64,000 bases of DNA from Halicephalobus mephisto. Its lineage: Eukaryota; Nematoda; Chromadorea; Rhabditida; Panagrolaimidae. This document shows, piece by piece, positions 33,897 to 45,300 of this stretch. Numbering within the stretch: position 1 is the stretch's first letter; each line of letters begins with the position of its first letter. The stretch lies in contig SWDT01000085.1 in NCBI GenBank assembly GCA_009193035.1, positions 53,459 to 117,458 of the forward strand, given 5' to 3'. The notes under the pieces were generated by a model. It was given only the letters and a program-made list of their open reading frames with translations. It was not told the origin of the DNA and ran no database searches. The position numbers and the translations under genes were made by a program.

Positions 33897-34603
33897 AACT
33901 ACCGTAAAATTAATAATTCGCAAAATTTACATTTCAATAAAGATTTTAAACAAACAATGAAAACTGATATCAAAAGTTGATCGTTTCGGGATCCATTTTA
34001 AATGAAATCTGTTTATAGACATGAATCAGAAAACGGCATTTTTGTTTATAAAAATCAATGTTTATAATTTTCCATCCGAATGTATTTAAACGAAAGAAAC
34101 GAAACTGGAACCATTATTTCTGGTTGAGATAGTGTCCAAATAACAAGAATGATAGTAATCGCTAGTCATTCAAGTTGCAGCTACGGTGGATGAAATCCGA
34201 GCTGCCCATTGAAGGACTAACGAACTAAATTTCTTCATTTTCTAATTCTATTGGAAATACACCTGAAGGTATTTTTTGAAAAAAAATTTCTTTATTTTCA
34301 GATAAATAATTAACTCAAAGATATTTTTTAAGAAAAAATTTCTTGATTTTTCGATTAAAAATTATAATTAACCTAATAATTTTTATTTTAAAAAATTTCT
34401 TCATTTCCTAATGAATAATTAACTTAAAAATATTTTTAAAAAAAATTTCTTTATCCTGTTATTTTTTAAAAATTAAAAGTTAATCCAAAAATTTTTTTTT
34501 TAAATTTCTTGATTTTCTGGTTTTTTTAAATTATAATTAACCTAGTAACTTTTATTTTAAAAAAAGTTCTTGATTTTGTTACAATTAAAACCTATAAATT
34601 GAC
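33897..34603. other. Convergent gap between coiled-coil gene and sideroflexin
   Basis: This holds the 3' end of the coiled-coil gene (AATAAA at 33,936-33,941) and the 3' side of sideroflexin. From 34,260 on it is a degenerate AT repeat of about 110 bp, containing TTCTTTATTTTCAGATAAAT or TTCTTGATTTTCTGATTAAA. The patch 33,960-34,250 has mixed composition. No gene was found. Confidence 0.6.
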
Positions 34604-37340
34604 CTAAAGACCTTTGTTGAAAAAAACAGCATCTAAATTCTGTTCTTTTAGTTTACGGTAAGTTTCGGGTTCTAGAGTCTTCAAAGTATTGATTTTGATT
34701 GAACTTTGTTGTGGGAATAAGGCACATCCAACTGGTACCATGGCTCCGAAAAGTGCGAAAACTAAGGCCATCTGAAGTGGAGCATTTAATTTTGCAGAAT
34801 ACTTCTTGAAAAAAGTCGATTTTGATTCGATCCAGTCGACGATACTCGGAGTCAACAACATACTAGGGATAACGATAACGTTCCTGGAGAAGACTACCAT
34901 GGATATGGCCTTTACTGCTGCTATCTAAAGTTTTCCAAAATAAAAAAATTTAAATTTAAACAATTATGTAACGTTTCTATCTCAAACATTTATATTCCAA
35001 TTTTAGAGTTGAAACTGAAAAAAGCACTTATAATACTGTAATCAGATTCTGAATCCGTGATCAAAGTCAGAAGGTGATCTTCAGAATCCTCAATTCTGAT
35101 TTTCAAACTTTTAAATATTCTTAAAGTAGACCAAAAACCACTTATAATACTGTAATCAGGCTTTTAATTTCTGAATCCGAAATCAGAGTCAGAAGGTGAT
35201 CTTCAGAATCCTCAATTCTGATTTTCAAACTTTTAAATATTCTTAAAGTAGACCAAAAAGCACTTATAATACTGTAATCAGGTTTTTAATTTCTGAATCC
35301 GGAGTCAAAAGCGAATATTAACTTTCAGAATCCCGAATTCTGAAGGCTAACTTTGGATTTTTAAAATATTTCAAATTCTATATAAAAATGTTATTTTAAA
35401 AAGTGGAAAATTGCCTGAAATGGTCTTTAAGATACTATATAACAGATATAAAGTTATTTAAAGTCATTTTTAATTTTTAATTTTTAAATCAAAATTGCAA
35501 AAATTGGAACACAAATGTTTTTAAAAAACGTCACTTCACGATCTCGACTTACTCTGGAAATTCCTACTTGATCTCCGTTTTCATCTGTGACTACTAAGCC
35601 GTTTCTAATTTCACTGAAAAATAATTAAAGTATATATTTTACAATAACTGTCTTACTTTTGTCTCATTAAAGGAATATTAATACAATTAGCAACACAAAC
35701 AGCAGCAAGAGGAACCAATCTTTGAACTGTGACACTTGCTGCTTTCTGCAATTTTAATTTTTAAAAACAAATTTTAATTTAGGAAATTTATTTTTAAAAA
35801 AAACTTTTAAAAAATTATTTAATTTTTAAAATAAATTTTATTTTAGGAAATTTGTTTTTAAAAAAAACTTTTAAAAAATTATTTAATTTTTAAAATAAAT
35901 TTTAATTTTTAAAATAAATTTTATTTTAGGAAATTTTTATTAAAAAAAATTAATTTTAATTTTAAAAAGTTTTTATTTAAAAAAATAGAAATTTTATTTT
36001 CGGAAATTTTTAAATTAAAATTCTTACTTTGGCAAAATATGACTTCAACCCGAATGCGACACCCAAAGCTCCTGAAACAGCAGAAGTGTAAGCAACAACA
36101 ATATCTCTGAAATCATAATTTTTAAAAAATATTTAAAAATTAAATTAACTTGTTGCTCATTTGGCTTTTTGCATTTCTATTCGTATAGTTGACTAAAGCA
36201 TTAAATGACTGATTTGCCCATTGCCAAAAAAAAACTCCAAAATTCGATCTGTAAAAAATCATCATTCCTCCGCACATCAGCGTCGATCCATAAACGTTGG
36301 CACACATGCGTCCTGGAAGTGTTTGTAAATCACCCGTATCTGGATGAAATGCTGATCCAAATAATTTCTGAGCTTTATAGAGGTCATTTATTTTTGTACC
36401 GACCGGAATTTTCCCTGTTCTGAAATACCTGGTTCCAATATAACAAATCCAAATCCTGTACTGAGATATTTGTGTCTTAAGCACTCATATTCCAACTCTA
36501 GAGTTGAAACTGAACAAAAGGCATTTATAATACTGTAATCAGGTTTTTAATTTCTGAATCCGAAATTAGAGTCAGAAGTTGATCTTCAGAATCCTCAATT
36601 CTGATTTTTAAACTTTTAAATATTCTTAAAGTAGACCAAAAACCACTTATAATACTGTAATCAGGTTTTTAATTTCTGAATTCGAAATTAGAGTCAGAAG
36701 TTGATCTTCAGAATCCTCAATTCTGATTTTTAAACTTTTAAATATTCTTAAAGTAGACCAAAAACCACTTATAATACTGTAATCAAATTCATAAATTCTG
36801 AATCCGAAGTCAAAAGCGGATATTAACTTTCAGAATCTTGAAGATTAATCCTTAATCCTTAATTCTGATTTTTAAGCTTTTAAATATCTTTAAAGTAGAT
36901 CAAAAAACATTCATAATACTGTAATCAGACCCTTGAATTCTGAATCCGGAGTTAAAATTATACATCAACCTTCAGAATCCCGAATGCTGAAGACAAATTC
37001 CCAATTTTAAAGATATCCAAGTTTTGGAATTTCATAAAAACTAAAAATTTATCTCAAATAGTTTTTAAAATTTCATATAAAAATATAAAATTTAAAATTA
37101 ATTTAAAATTTTTGAATTAAAGTGATAAAAAATATGGATATAAATGTGTAAAAAATAAATATCTCATAGCAAAAAATCCAACCTGCAGTTGTTCAACAAT
37201 TCTTTCGCTTTTAACAATTCATTTTTCGAATAAAAAGCACAAATCGGATTCGTAATCGAAGCAAAATGTCTAAATCTACCATAGAAAGAATCTTGTGACC
37301 ATCGAGGTTTATTAATATCAAAAAAATTTAAATTTTCCAT
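34604..37340 (-). CDS. Sideroflexin (mitochondrial serine transporter family), 328 aa
   Basis: Six exons (37183-37340, 36150-36428, 36028-36106, 35657-35745, 35553-35613, 34604-34924) keep phase and give 328 aa, against 322 for human SFXN1. The N-terminus reads NLNFFDINKPRWSQDSFYGR, matching the sideroflexin start. The family hallmark HPDTGD follows near residue 85, then YRSN and FWQWANQSFNALVNYTNRNA. In the middle the CINIPLMRQ segment is present, and the C-terminal third holds further hydrophobic segments. Sideroflexins sit in the inner mitochondrial membrane; SFXN1/3 import serine for one-carbon metabolism. I cannot say which paralogue this is. Introns 1 and 5 carry copies of a dispersed repeat with the unit ACTTATAATACTGTAATCAG. 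Confidence 0.95.
34975..35345. repeat. Dispersed/tandem repeat, about 125-bp units (copy 1)
   Basis: About three units in the last sideroflexin intron contain CACTTATAATACTGTAATCA, then TTCTGAATCCGAAATCAGAG and TTTTAAATATTCTTAAAGTA. A leading segment with TAGAGTTGAAACTGAA marks the start. The same leader plus units appears at 36.47-36.96 kb and at 39.83-40.20 kb. Confidence 0.85.
36463..36970. repeat. Dispersed/tandem repeat, about 125-bp units (copy 2)
   Basis: Four units of the same family lie in the first sideroflexin intron. The leader reads GATATTTGTGTCTTAAGCAC followed by TCATATTCCAACTCTAGAGT. Units differ by a few substitutions from copy 1, so the copies are recent relative to the other arrays in the window. 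Confidence 0.85.
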
Positions 37341-37873
37341 AGTTAAAAATAAAAAAAACCAATATTCCCCAAGATTGTCGTTTTTTCCTACAACAATCGC
37401 TGCTGAAAAAATGGAATGACTCTCACGCGAAAAATTAGAGACAACGCAGACGAAAGAGACACCAGACGCGAAAAAACTATGCGCAGTCTGACTTCGGGCA
37501 ATGGTTGGTTCTGCACCTTCCTTCGACTCGATTTTATTCTTGTTATCTATATCGTGAATTCGACAATCGGTTAAAAATCAAAAATCTCATATTTTATTAC
37601 TTTTCAAATGAAAAGTGAAAAACGATAATTACAACGGCAAGGGAAGTTGCAGTATCGGGTATTTACAACAATGGCCAAATTTCCGATGGCAATACTGATG
37701 AATTTAAAAAGGAATAAATGTCGTTGGAATTCAATTTCGTAAACATATTCAATAAAAACTAAAGCAATGGGAAATATCTTAACTACCAAGGGTTTCTCAA
37801 GTAGGGCTGAATAGAATTTGCTTTGTGCGTTGGCAGCACCCGTAGTATTGATAATTCATCAGAAGGCAGATTG
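37341..37873. other. SEM-5 3' UTR and sideroflexin upstream region
   Basis: Both neighbours are on the minus strand, SEM-5 upstream and sideroflexin downstream. The gap should contain the SEM-5 3' UTR and the sideroflexin promoter. A minus-strand AATAAA occurs near 37,594-37,599. An antisense-facing 61-codon frame (37,604-37,789) is hydrophobic, but it is most likely 3' UTR. Confidence 0.5.
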
Positions 37874-39262
<1,389 letters not shown>

Positions 39263-41088
39263 ATGGAGGTGTCCAGGGATCGTCCCAATAAGGGTACCAT
39301 ATCCGAATCCTTCCTATTTGGATCCCTAAGTGGGACATGCACGTAAGTTTGACTTTTTAAAATAAATTTATCATAATTCTTTCCGGGCTGTACTTCTTCA
39401 ACCGCTTGATAGAGTCAAAACACTGGTACAACAGAGAAAAAAGATGTCTCTTTATCAATCCACAAGGTACATAGTCAAGGAAGAAGGAATCTTGAATCTG
39501 TGGCGCGGCTTGACGCCGGCTGTGCTGAGGATAGCTCCCGGATTATCCCTTTACTTTTCTTTGATCCAAGTCAGTAAAGTTTACTTTATCAATCCGAGAA
39601 ATTCCTTTGAGAACTTCATCGTGGGACTCTCATGTCGCTCCATGACGGCCACCATCCTTCATCCGACTACGTTGATCAAGACCAAACTCGAGGTTTGTTG
39701 GCACTTTTGATACTAATCAAACTATTGCAAAAATTGGAAACAAGTAGTCTCGACACGAATTTCTAGAATTAAAAAAATTTGGGTTTTTATTTTAAATTTT
39801 TTAAATTTTTGTTGAATTTACAGTGGGATATTTGTGTCTTAAGCATTCATATTCCAATTCTAGAGCTGAACCTTTACTTACTTTTTTTTACTTTTATTCC
39901 TATATCGCACAAAATCCAAATACCCATACAACTACAAATTATAATTGTTTGGTCCTTTGACCTAAATTCTAGAGTTGAACCTGAAAAAAGTACTTATAAT
40001 ACTGTAATCAGGTTTTTAATTTCTGAATCCGAAGTCAGAGTCAGAAGTTGATCTTCAGAATCCTTAATTTCGATTTTCAAACTTTTAAATATTCTTAAAG
40101 TAGATAAAAAAGCACTTATAATACTGTAATCAGGTTTTTAATTTCTGAATCCGAAGTCAGAATCGAATATTAACTTTCAGAATCTTGAAGACTAATTTTC
40201 AATTCTAAGGATATCTAAAAATTTATTATGAAGCTCTGTAAAGATGAAAACTTATCTAAATTTGTTTTCGAAATTCCATATAAAAGTACAAAGTTATTTA
40301 AAATATATTTTTGAATTTTAAATTAAAGTTATTAAATCGAAACGTAAATACTTGAAACACAAATGTCGCATAATTGTCGAGTTCTGGAACGTTCTAGAAA
40401 TTCGAACAGGATTCTGGAAGACTCCAGAAGTTTATAAAATACTTAAAAGTTTGAGAATCTTCCATCGGATTTTAGAGAATTTCGATTTTTACAATAGTGT
40501 AATTTTCAATGTTTTTAATTGTAAAATTATGGTTTTTTAATATTTGTTTGTTTATAGAGTTCTTATTATCGTGGTCATACTATGACTATGATCGTCCGTA
40601 AAGTCGTCAATGAGCGAGGAATCCTTGGACTTTGGAACGGATTAATTCCTACTCTTCTTCGTGATGCTCCTTTTTCTGGTTTGTACCTAATGTTCTACCG
40701 TAGACAACTCACACTTCTTGAAGAAGGTAATTTTACTTTCATTTCATTCGCGAAAGATTAATTTTAGGTAACATCGAAGTTATTCCGGTTCTACGGTTCC
40801 TTGCTGGTATTTTGGCCGGTTTTATGGCTTGTTTGATCACTCAGCCATTCGATGTATTGAAAACTTCGGCACAACTGTATCCGAAGGAATATAAATCAAT
40901 GCGATTCTCGATTCATCGAATGTATACCCAACTAGGAACCAGGTCTTTCTTCATCGGATTCATCCCCAGAGTCCTTCGACGGACCTTGACTGCTGCCTTG
41001 AATTGGACCGTCTTTGATGAAGTAACTTTTTACATTTTATATTTTATTACTATAGAAATTTCAGCTTCAAAAAAGGATATCCTCCTAA
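39263..41088 (+). CDS. SLC25A38: Mitochondrial glycine carrier SLC25A38/Hem25, 277 aa
   Basis: This is an inner-membrane carrier of the SLC25 family, the SLC25A38/Hem25 type, which brings glycine into mitochondria for heme synthesis. Five exons (39263-39342, 39386-39692, 40558-40726, 40768-41021, 41065-41088) give 277 aa in a single frame. The three carrier repeats are present: LQPLDRVKT in repeat 1, HPTTLIKTK in repeat 2 and TQPFDVLKT in repeat 3. The segment LLRDAPFSGLYLMFY is specific to this subfamily. The junction of exons 1 and 2 is abnormal: the protein alignment and the frame both put the acceptor at 39,385/39,386 after TTTCCG, where AG is expected and CG is found. No AG exists in that intron before the coding part. 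Intron 2 contains the dispersed 125-bp repeat and a heat-shock-element-like array. A poly(A) signal lies at 41,195. Confidence 0.9.
39830..40200. repeat. Dispersed/tandem repeat, about 125-bp units (copy 3)
   Basis: This copy lies in the second intron of SLC25A38. It has the same leader (GGATATTTGTGTCTTAAGCA) as the sideroflexin intron copy, then two units with ACTTATAATACTGTAATCAG and CTGAATCCGAAGTCAGA. It also has an inserted segment of about 110 bp between leader and units, rich in TTTACTTTTATTCC-like sequence. Confidence 0.8.
40382..40399 (+). promoter_or_regulatory. Heat-shock-element-like array in SLC25A38 intron 2
   Basis: The 18 bases TTCTGGAACGTTCTAGAA contain four alternating nGAAn/nTTCn units at exact 5-bp spacing, the arrangement bound by HSF1 trimers. 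Further half-sites follow nearby, out of register. It lies 3' of the 125-bp repeat and 160 bp before exon 3. Function is inferred from the pattern only. Confidence 0.4.
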
Positions 41089-42370
41089 TCTTGGTGATGA
41101 ATAGAAATGTTTAGTTTAATATTGATTAAATGTGGATTATTTGCCATGAAATTTCTTGCAACGGGTAAATGTTATTTTTTTCGTCTGGACCGAGAATAAA
41201 GACATTTGCAACAAATTCTGCGAAAGTTCAAGAAGTTATGTGTTGTTTAGATCCCTTTTCTCGGAGAGCAAGAATAGACTAAAAGTTTAATCTTGGAGGA
41301 AGCTCTTCTAGAAGCATTTGTTTATAGAATTGAATTCAGCCTATGGCATTGATGAAGACGTAAACAGAAGACGATCGGTTCTCGACAAGAAAGGATTTTC
41401 ATTCATCTTTTGCAAAATTTTTCGATTTTTATTTGATTAAAATGATCCATTGTTTCTGTTTTGTTCGAATGTGATGAAGAATCTAGAATGATAAATTTCC
41501 CCCGCTATTCAATCACTATCATTTTAAAACTCAGTCGATCCTTGGATCTCGATTAAGTTCCGTCACTCAATTGAAACCTAGCGATCCGTGTTATAGTGCT
41601 CGTTAACGGAAGGATGTTGCGAGGATAAAGTGGAAGTTTGACGATTGTTAGCCTAACTAGAGCTTTGGCGAGAATGGTACGTTGGGGCGGATCTGCATTT
41701 TTCGATCATCACTAAAGTGCCAGGAATGTCAGTCTGTCTTAAATATGCTTGTCACGATTTATTTGGGGGATATCTAGTAAAAGGAAACTTTCATCTTAGC
41801 TATCGGAGAATGTTGTCCAGAGGACACCGCCTTAAAATCTCTTCCTAAACAATAGTTTTGCCACAAGTTCTTCTTTTTTCCATTTTTCTCTTACTCTCTG
41901 TTCTGGCCGTAATCTCTAGGTCTAAACAACGGCAGCTCCTCCTAAAGTCAGAAAGCAGCTGTGCCAGTTCCTTTACACTTGCTCAAGATCGGGATCCGAT
42001 CGGGTCTTGACGGACGAAAAATTAAATGGACGATGCTCTCGGCAGAAAGGCCAGCAGATCACCTTTTCAAAGTCTAGCTTCCTTGAAATATATCCGGATA
42101 AGTATCTAATTTAAAATTATTAAATGTCATCACATCGGGGGTTTTATTTCATTTTCGTGTACTGTATTTTGTGATTTTACAGTATTCTTGATCGTATAAA
42201 AGTTGATTTTTCAGAGAGCTTGGCCTTTTCAGTGCCAGCCTCCATTTGGATTTATACGGGGTATAAAAAATATCCAGATAAAGCGCTAAAAGCGCGATTA
42301 TTGCCAGACTTTTGGCCTCCATCCTGAATCCACGCCTCGAGGTGGATAGAGGCGAAGCGTGTCTTCAAAG
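41089..42370. promoter_or_regulatory. Upstream region of the collagen IV gene
   Basis: The first 110 bases are the SLC25A38 3' UTR (AATAAA at 41,195-41,200). The rest, over 1.1 kb, has mixed composition without open frames and is the likely let-2 promoter. A TATAAA at 42,195-42,200 is followed by a GATTTTTCAG acceptor at 42,213, which could receive a spliced leader about 160 bases before the ATG. No other element could be named. Confidence 0.4.
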
Positions 42371-45300
42371 ATGCGCTCCTTCATGTCCGCCTCGTCGGCA
42401 CGAAGGTATTTACATTTGTGGTCAGTTTTACTATTTTTAAACCAAAATTTTTTTTGAAATATTTTTAAAAATATTTAAAAAACAATTTTCAGGCCACTGA
42501 TCGCGCTTATCTTTGCGATTTTTGTTGTGGATCAAGCTACTACTGTAGGTTTTATTTTTGGTTGATCTACAGTAACCCATTTTTCAGCAAGCAACATGTC
42601 GAGATTGCACCAATCGGGGATGCTTCTGTGTCGGAGATAAGGGTAGCATGGTGAGTACGGATTTCATGAGTTTTATTAAAACATAATTTTGTTTTTATTT
42701 AAAAATGCAGTTTGATAGTCTGTAAAAGTATTTATGTTAATTATAGTTTTTGACCTTTTTGTCTTTGAGGATTTCCGGAGACTCGTCAGAAACTCATCGA
42801 TATTTGTCAATCATTGAAATGTTTAAGTTTGAACCGAAAATTGAAATCCTCGAAGATCCGTTTGTTCTGATAGACAAACAAAAGATTGATTATCTTGAAC
42901 AATCAATAGGATTACTCATTAGATTTTTTGAGCAATTGCTTTCGGGATCTTTGCTGAGGTTCTTCTCGATTTTTCGAAATGTCTTCTGTTCGATCTTTCC
43001 TGCCAAATTTCTTTCTTGCGGCTGCCAATGTTTGGCCGCAAATCGATTTGTCTTTGATTTAAATTTAGTGAGAAGCACATTTGTATCCTTTTTGCCATCG
43101 GCAGACAGCCGAACGGATTTCTAGACAAACGCCCTTGTCTGAGTGATTGACCCGGTCAGCCGGAGGCATCGACAGACCAGCCCTACTGTCGGGTTCTTGG
43201 AAGGAAATTCCCGAGGGACAGCTGTCCATTGACAACTTCTTAATTTCTGAAATGAAATATTTTCTTAATTAAAAAACAATATTTAACAAATAATTTGCAA
43301 AATTATGATTGAAAAAATTACTTTTTAGGGTAGCCCTGGCCCACAAGGCCCCCCTGGTCCTCCTGGAACAAGAGGATTTCCTGGTCCTGAAGGTCTCCAA
43401 GGCCCGAAAGGACAGAAAGGAGCCCAAGGCCCTCCTGGTCCTGTTGGAATGAAAGGCGATAGAGGACCTGTTGGTGTCCCCGGATTCCCTGGAAACGATG
43501 GATCTCCCGGAAGGCCTGGCGAACCCGGTCCCCCCGGATTGCCAGGTTGGGATGGATGTAATGGTACTGATGGAACTCCCGGTTTCCCTGGTCTTCCTGG
43601 ACCTCCTGGTCTTCCTGGTTTCCCTGGTCCTCCAGGCATTCCTGGAGCCAAAGGCGAACCGGCAATCGGATTCCCTGGTGCCCCTGGTGAAAAGGTAATG
43701 AAATTATTTTTGTTTATTTAATTAAAATAAAATTCAGGGTGACAGTGGTATGGCAGGTATTCCCGGAATGCCAGGACCTCCAGGCCGAGATGGATTCCCC
43801 GGAGAAAAGGGAGACAGAGGTGATTTGGGACCTCCTGGTCCACGTGGTCCTCCAGGTGAACAAGGTCAACCCGGAAACCCCGGAATTGGAAGTATTGGCC
43901 CCAAGGGTGATCCTGTAAGCGAAATTAAATGAAAATAACAAATTTTCTCAATTATTCATTCTAACAACCTTTAGAGAAATTTAACATTGCTTCGATAAAT
44001 CCGCTTTTAGGGTGATGTTGGCCCAGCCGGTCCTCCAGGTCCCCCAGGACCTCGAGAATTCACTGGCAGTGGTTCCATTGTCGGACCACGAGGGTTTCCT
44101 GGAGAAAAAGGAGCAAAGGTGAATAACTCATTTTAATTTTCAATTTTTAGGGTGATCAAGGACCTCAAGGTCCACAAGGCCCTCCGGGTCCAGTGCCCTT
44201 CGTTGGGACCAAGGGTACTATCGTTGGCCCCACAGGCGCTCCTGGATTTAAAGGAGAGAAGGTTGGCAAACTAGATAATTACGCTACGCTTTTACTTTTT
44301 AATCGCTTCTGTAGATTTAATTTTTAATTTTTCCTATCTCCATTGTCGTGTCTGAGAATTGCGCTTCAAACAGATTCTGCGATAAAACCTGCTTCTTGTC
44401 CCTAACTATGTCAGATTTCAGCGTAATAGAGTTACATCGGATGAGTCTGTGTGCACAACCTTCTCGCTTTGGTGTTTTGCTTCTTCTTTAACTTGTTAAA
44501 CTGTAGTAATATTAACAATTCAGGGAGAACCCGGAGAAGCTGGTCAAAGAGGTTACAGTGGCATTGCTGGTCTTCCAGGACAGCCTGGCTTGCCTGGAAT
44601 GAAAGGAGAAAAAGGTTTGAGTGGTCCTGCTGGTCCTAGAGTGAGTTTCGATGAATTTCAACGGTTAAATTTAAAACTAAATTCGTTAGGGAAAAGAAGG
44701 ACGACCTGGTCTTCCCGGTCCTCCTGGATTCAAAGGAGATCGTGGTGTTGATGGACTTCCTGGACTTCCTGGTCAAGTTGGACAGAAAGGTGAACAAGGA
44801 TTCCCTGGTCGTGATGGCCCCAAAGGCACCCAAGGTCCTCCTGGACCTCCTGGTGGCGGAGACTTCTCTGATGGACCTCCAGGTCCTCCAGGTCTTCCTG
44901 GTCGTCCTGGTCAGCCTGGTCCTGTTGGAAATGATGGTCGTCCAGGTCCAGTAGGTCCTCCAGGTCCTCCTGGTCTCCCTGGTGGACCTGGTCTTCCTGG
45001 ATTGCCTGGCATGGAAGGATTGCCTGGAGAAAAAGGAGATAAAGGTGATTCCGGATTTCCCGGTGCTCCTGGATCCCCTGGTCTTCCTGGTCTCCCCGGC
45101 CCTCCTGGACAGAAAGGTGAACCCGGCCCCCGTGGAACTCCTGGATTGAGTATTCCTGGTCTTCCTGGAAAAGATGGCCGTCCCGGACTTGATGGAGCTC
45201 CCGGCAGAAAGGGAGAACAAGGATTGCCCGGAATGAGAGGTTGGAATACTTTATATTTGGAGCAAATACTTACAAACTGATTAACTTTAGGTCCTCCTGG

